From positions 1-7,523 of the forward strand of contig JBDRNO010000179.1 of assembly GCA_043811005.1 (NCBI GenBank): DNA of 7,523 bases. Direction: 5' to 3'. Positions 7,201 through 7,523 of the stretch are shown one piece after another. The number at the start of each line of letters is the position of its first letter. The stretch's first letter is position 1. The stretch comes from JBDRNO01 sp043811005. GTDB taxonomy: Bacteria > Bacteroidota > Bacteroidia > NORP154. Below the pieces are notes generated by a model. That model had not been told where the DNA came from. It worked only from the letters and a program-made list of their open reading frames with translations, and searched no databases. The translations under genes were made by a program, and so were the position numbers.

Positions 7201-7438
7201 GACCTATAATTGCCTCGGTGGGAGCTTTTTTAAAAGTCCCTGCCGGGATGGGGTTGGATATTTTAGATGAAGCTTTTTGCTTCGCACTCATGTTTGAATT
7301 GGTTTCGTATCCCGAAATAACATTTTTACTGCGTAAAACTGGCTTATCCACAGATGGATGAACCTTGGTAATGTAGGTTTGAGAATTTACTGACATAGCA
7401 ATTCCAATTACGCAACCTAAGAGTAAAATTTTTTTCAT
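4226..7438 (-). CDS. T9SS-secreted Asp-box (BNR) protein with Ig-like repeats
   Basis: Intact, 1070 residues, from ATG (7438) to TAA (4226). Signal peptide at 1-20 (MKKILLLGCVIGIAMSVNSQ); the early Cys9 is too close to the start to be a good lipobox. Residues about 80-530 look like a sialidase-type beta-propeller with three Asp boxes (S-x-D-x-G-x-x-W): SLDGGITW 235-242, STDNGDNW 291-298 and SCDGGCSW 458-465. An Asp-rich stretch, DMDGTDISDVNDDGIAD (312-328), resembles a calcium-binding loop. Five Ig-like repeats follow (about 544-602, 608-674, 680-746, 750-816, 820-896), each with a CxG(D/G)-type motif, YxWS(T/N)G and a later Cys. One SprB-like repeat is at about 900-978 (GGTPPFTYTW, W934) and a type A sorting domain at 991-1070 (FSIHPNPNNGQF ... 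GTRTEKLIIY). No sialidase catalytic arginine set or FRIP motif is evident, so an enzyme activity is not claimed; a surface or secreted binding protein is more likely. It sits upstream of, and in the same direction as, the split adhesin gene. Confidence 0.88.
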   Translation of the reverse strand: MKKILLLGCVIGIAMSVNSQTYITKVHPSVDKPVLRSKNVISGYETNSNMSAKQKASSKISNPIPAGTFKKAPTEAIIGQTTYDLQSNSSVQNRIKNHGDGTISAIWTYSESYDAAAADRGTGYNFFNGTSWGSIPTSRIEPEKTGWPNIATTSTGNEVFLCHNIAQSKLTMGISPIGSGSWTLSNITNDDQIWNRMAIGGSNGQTIHHISLRCPVANGGIVHKGVDGHLLYFRSLDGGITWDKQDQVITGIDSSKFKSMSGDSYSMAETRGDTVAFVYFGEFGDVLLAKSTDNGDNWTITVVNDFPLDKYDMDGTDISDVNDDGIADTIETSDGAGAVLLDQNGMAHIFYGLMRVLDDTPGDGSYSYFPGTNGVMYWNESFGSDPPIWIAGALDIDGSGILLDNYPTVDIALYFVSMSGFPSAGIDANGCIYLSYSAIMETLDINGQFYRHVYITKSCDGGCSWTTPVDVTPDNDYAECVFASMACDVDNNIHLVYQRDLEPGLAVRGDEDPFTMNEIVYLEVPVTDFDAVPIWYCYTSLKGDSLFCIGDSVLLTASCGTAYSWSNGATTPSTYYSGAFGTVTVDITTPCGVITESISVSAPSDPPIVSLSATTTEMCDGDTSWITATSNAGGTYSWSTGETTQTIAVDLIGTYSVTVFNCGGVTVESITISPYSSPPSFSLSATDYVICNGDSTWITINTVSQASYVWSTGDSTKTIKVDSAGTYSVSVTNCGGTSEDSITISLPSLPVASVSGNTTFCTGGSTTLTAGTVPSATYIWSTGDTAQSIDADTIGTYYLYVMNCAGADTTNITVSNTPPPTVTVTIMGNTEFCDGLETTGLIATGAGTGGSYLWSNGETINTLSLNDVSHSGNYWVIAYNVCGDSDTSSTTTITINPLPSIDSASVTDVTVNAGSDGAIDITVTGGTPPFTYTWSGPNSYTSTLEDISSLVAGTYAVIVVDSKSCTDIFNNIVVDQPPVVGISEVNPGSTFSIHPNPNNGQFFVEFGIVYNDDYLIEVRNVIGQLIYSQKFDNISRGLIKQIDLSKPGKGVYFLSVGNSSGTRTEKLIIY
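4229..4468 (-). repeat. Paralogous sorting-domain module (copy in 1070-residue protein)
   Basis: Counterpart of the module at 1563-1802, in the same orientation and likewise followed within about 50 bases by the same hairpin. Differences are mostly conservative (I/V, E/D, F/L) and cluster in the middle of the domain, while the start (FSIHPNPNNGQF) and the end (GNSSGTRTEKL) are identical. Confidence 0.8.
4751..5809 (-). repeat. Coding tandem repeats: five Ig-like modules
   Basis: Modules of about 70-72 codons share YxWS(T/N)G..., GTYxVxVxNCGG and SITIS. The word CCTGTTGACC recurs on the plus strand at 5091-5100, 5301-5310 and 5517-5526 (steps 210 and 216), matching the protein repeat. In the protein each module has a cysteine pair: C548/C591, C619/C662, C691/C734, C761/C804 (all 43 apart) and C833/C882 (49 apart), suggesting one disulfide per module. 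Confidence 0.8.
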
Positions 7439-7503
7439 TTTGATTTTTTTTTAAAATTAATAAATAGTTAATTGCTTTTGTTTGATTTTTATTTAACAAG
7501 GGG

Positions 7504-7511
7504 CAAATTTA
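7504..7511 (-). promoter_or_regulatory. Candidate -7 promoter box for the 1070-residue T9SS gene
   Basis: On the minus strand these bases read TAAATTTG, matching the Bacteroidota -7 consensus TAnnTTTG. The transcript would begin near 7497, giving a leader of about 60 A-rich bases without a Shine-Dalgarno sequence, which is usual in the phylum. The -33 element would fall beyond the right edge of the window, so the promoter cannot be confirmed. Confidence 0.45.
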
Positions 7512-7523
7512 TGATAATAATTT

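Noticed and set aside
7412..7438. Lipobox-like LLGC at the start of the 1070-residue protein
   Set aside because: Cys9 leaves too short a hydrophobic segment; the hydrophobic region continues past it and an ordinary cleavage near residue 20 fits better with T9SS cargo.

Overview
The window looks like chromosomal DNA from a free-living, AT-rich member of the Bacteroidota. Three things point there: two large secreted proteins ending in type A sorting domains of the type IX secretion system (T9SS), a system found in this phylum; a bacillithiol-pathway deacetylase (BshB1) of the kind found in Cytophagia, Flavobacteriia and Sphingobacteriia-like lineages; and start regions that lack Shine-Dalgarno sequences, with TAnnTTTG-type -7 boxes. 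The genus cannot be told from this sequence.

Layout. Positions 1-327 (minus) hold the first 109 codons of a secreted tetratricopeptide-repeat (TPR) protein that runs off the left edge. Positions 328-729 are a 402-base divergent intergenic region with a degenerate hairpin element and a terminator-like palindrome. Positions 730-1461 (plus) encode BshB1. It converges on a T9SS-secreted adhesin-like gene on the minus strand (1560-4084), and the two share a perfect inverted-repeat hairpin at 1477-1509 that can end transcription from both sides. The adhesin gene is split into two frames at a short TA run (2186-2194); dropping one TA unit restores an 840-residue protein. Upstream of it, on the same strand, lies an intact 1070-residue T9SS protein (4226-7438) with Asp-box (BNR) repeats, five Ig-like repeats, one SprB-like repeat and a sorting domain 74% identical to that of the adhesin. 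A second copy of the same hairpin, identical over 37 bases, follows this gene.

How the genes relate. The two T9SS genes are tandem relatives in their C-terminal cargo-sorting modules but have unrelated N-terminal halves. Each seems to be its own transcription unit closed by the same hairpin. BshB1 is a cytoplasmic thiol-biosynthesis enzyme with no functional link to them. I see no mobile element, CRISPR array, rRNA or tRNA. The most notable points are the frame break in the adhesin gene, the duplicated bidirectional terminator, and the regular cysteine-paired Ig array. I found no clear evidence of a new multi-gene system.
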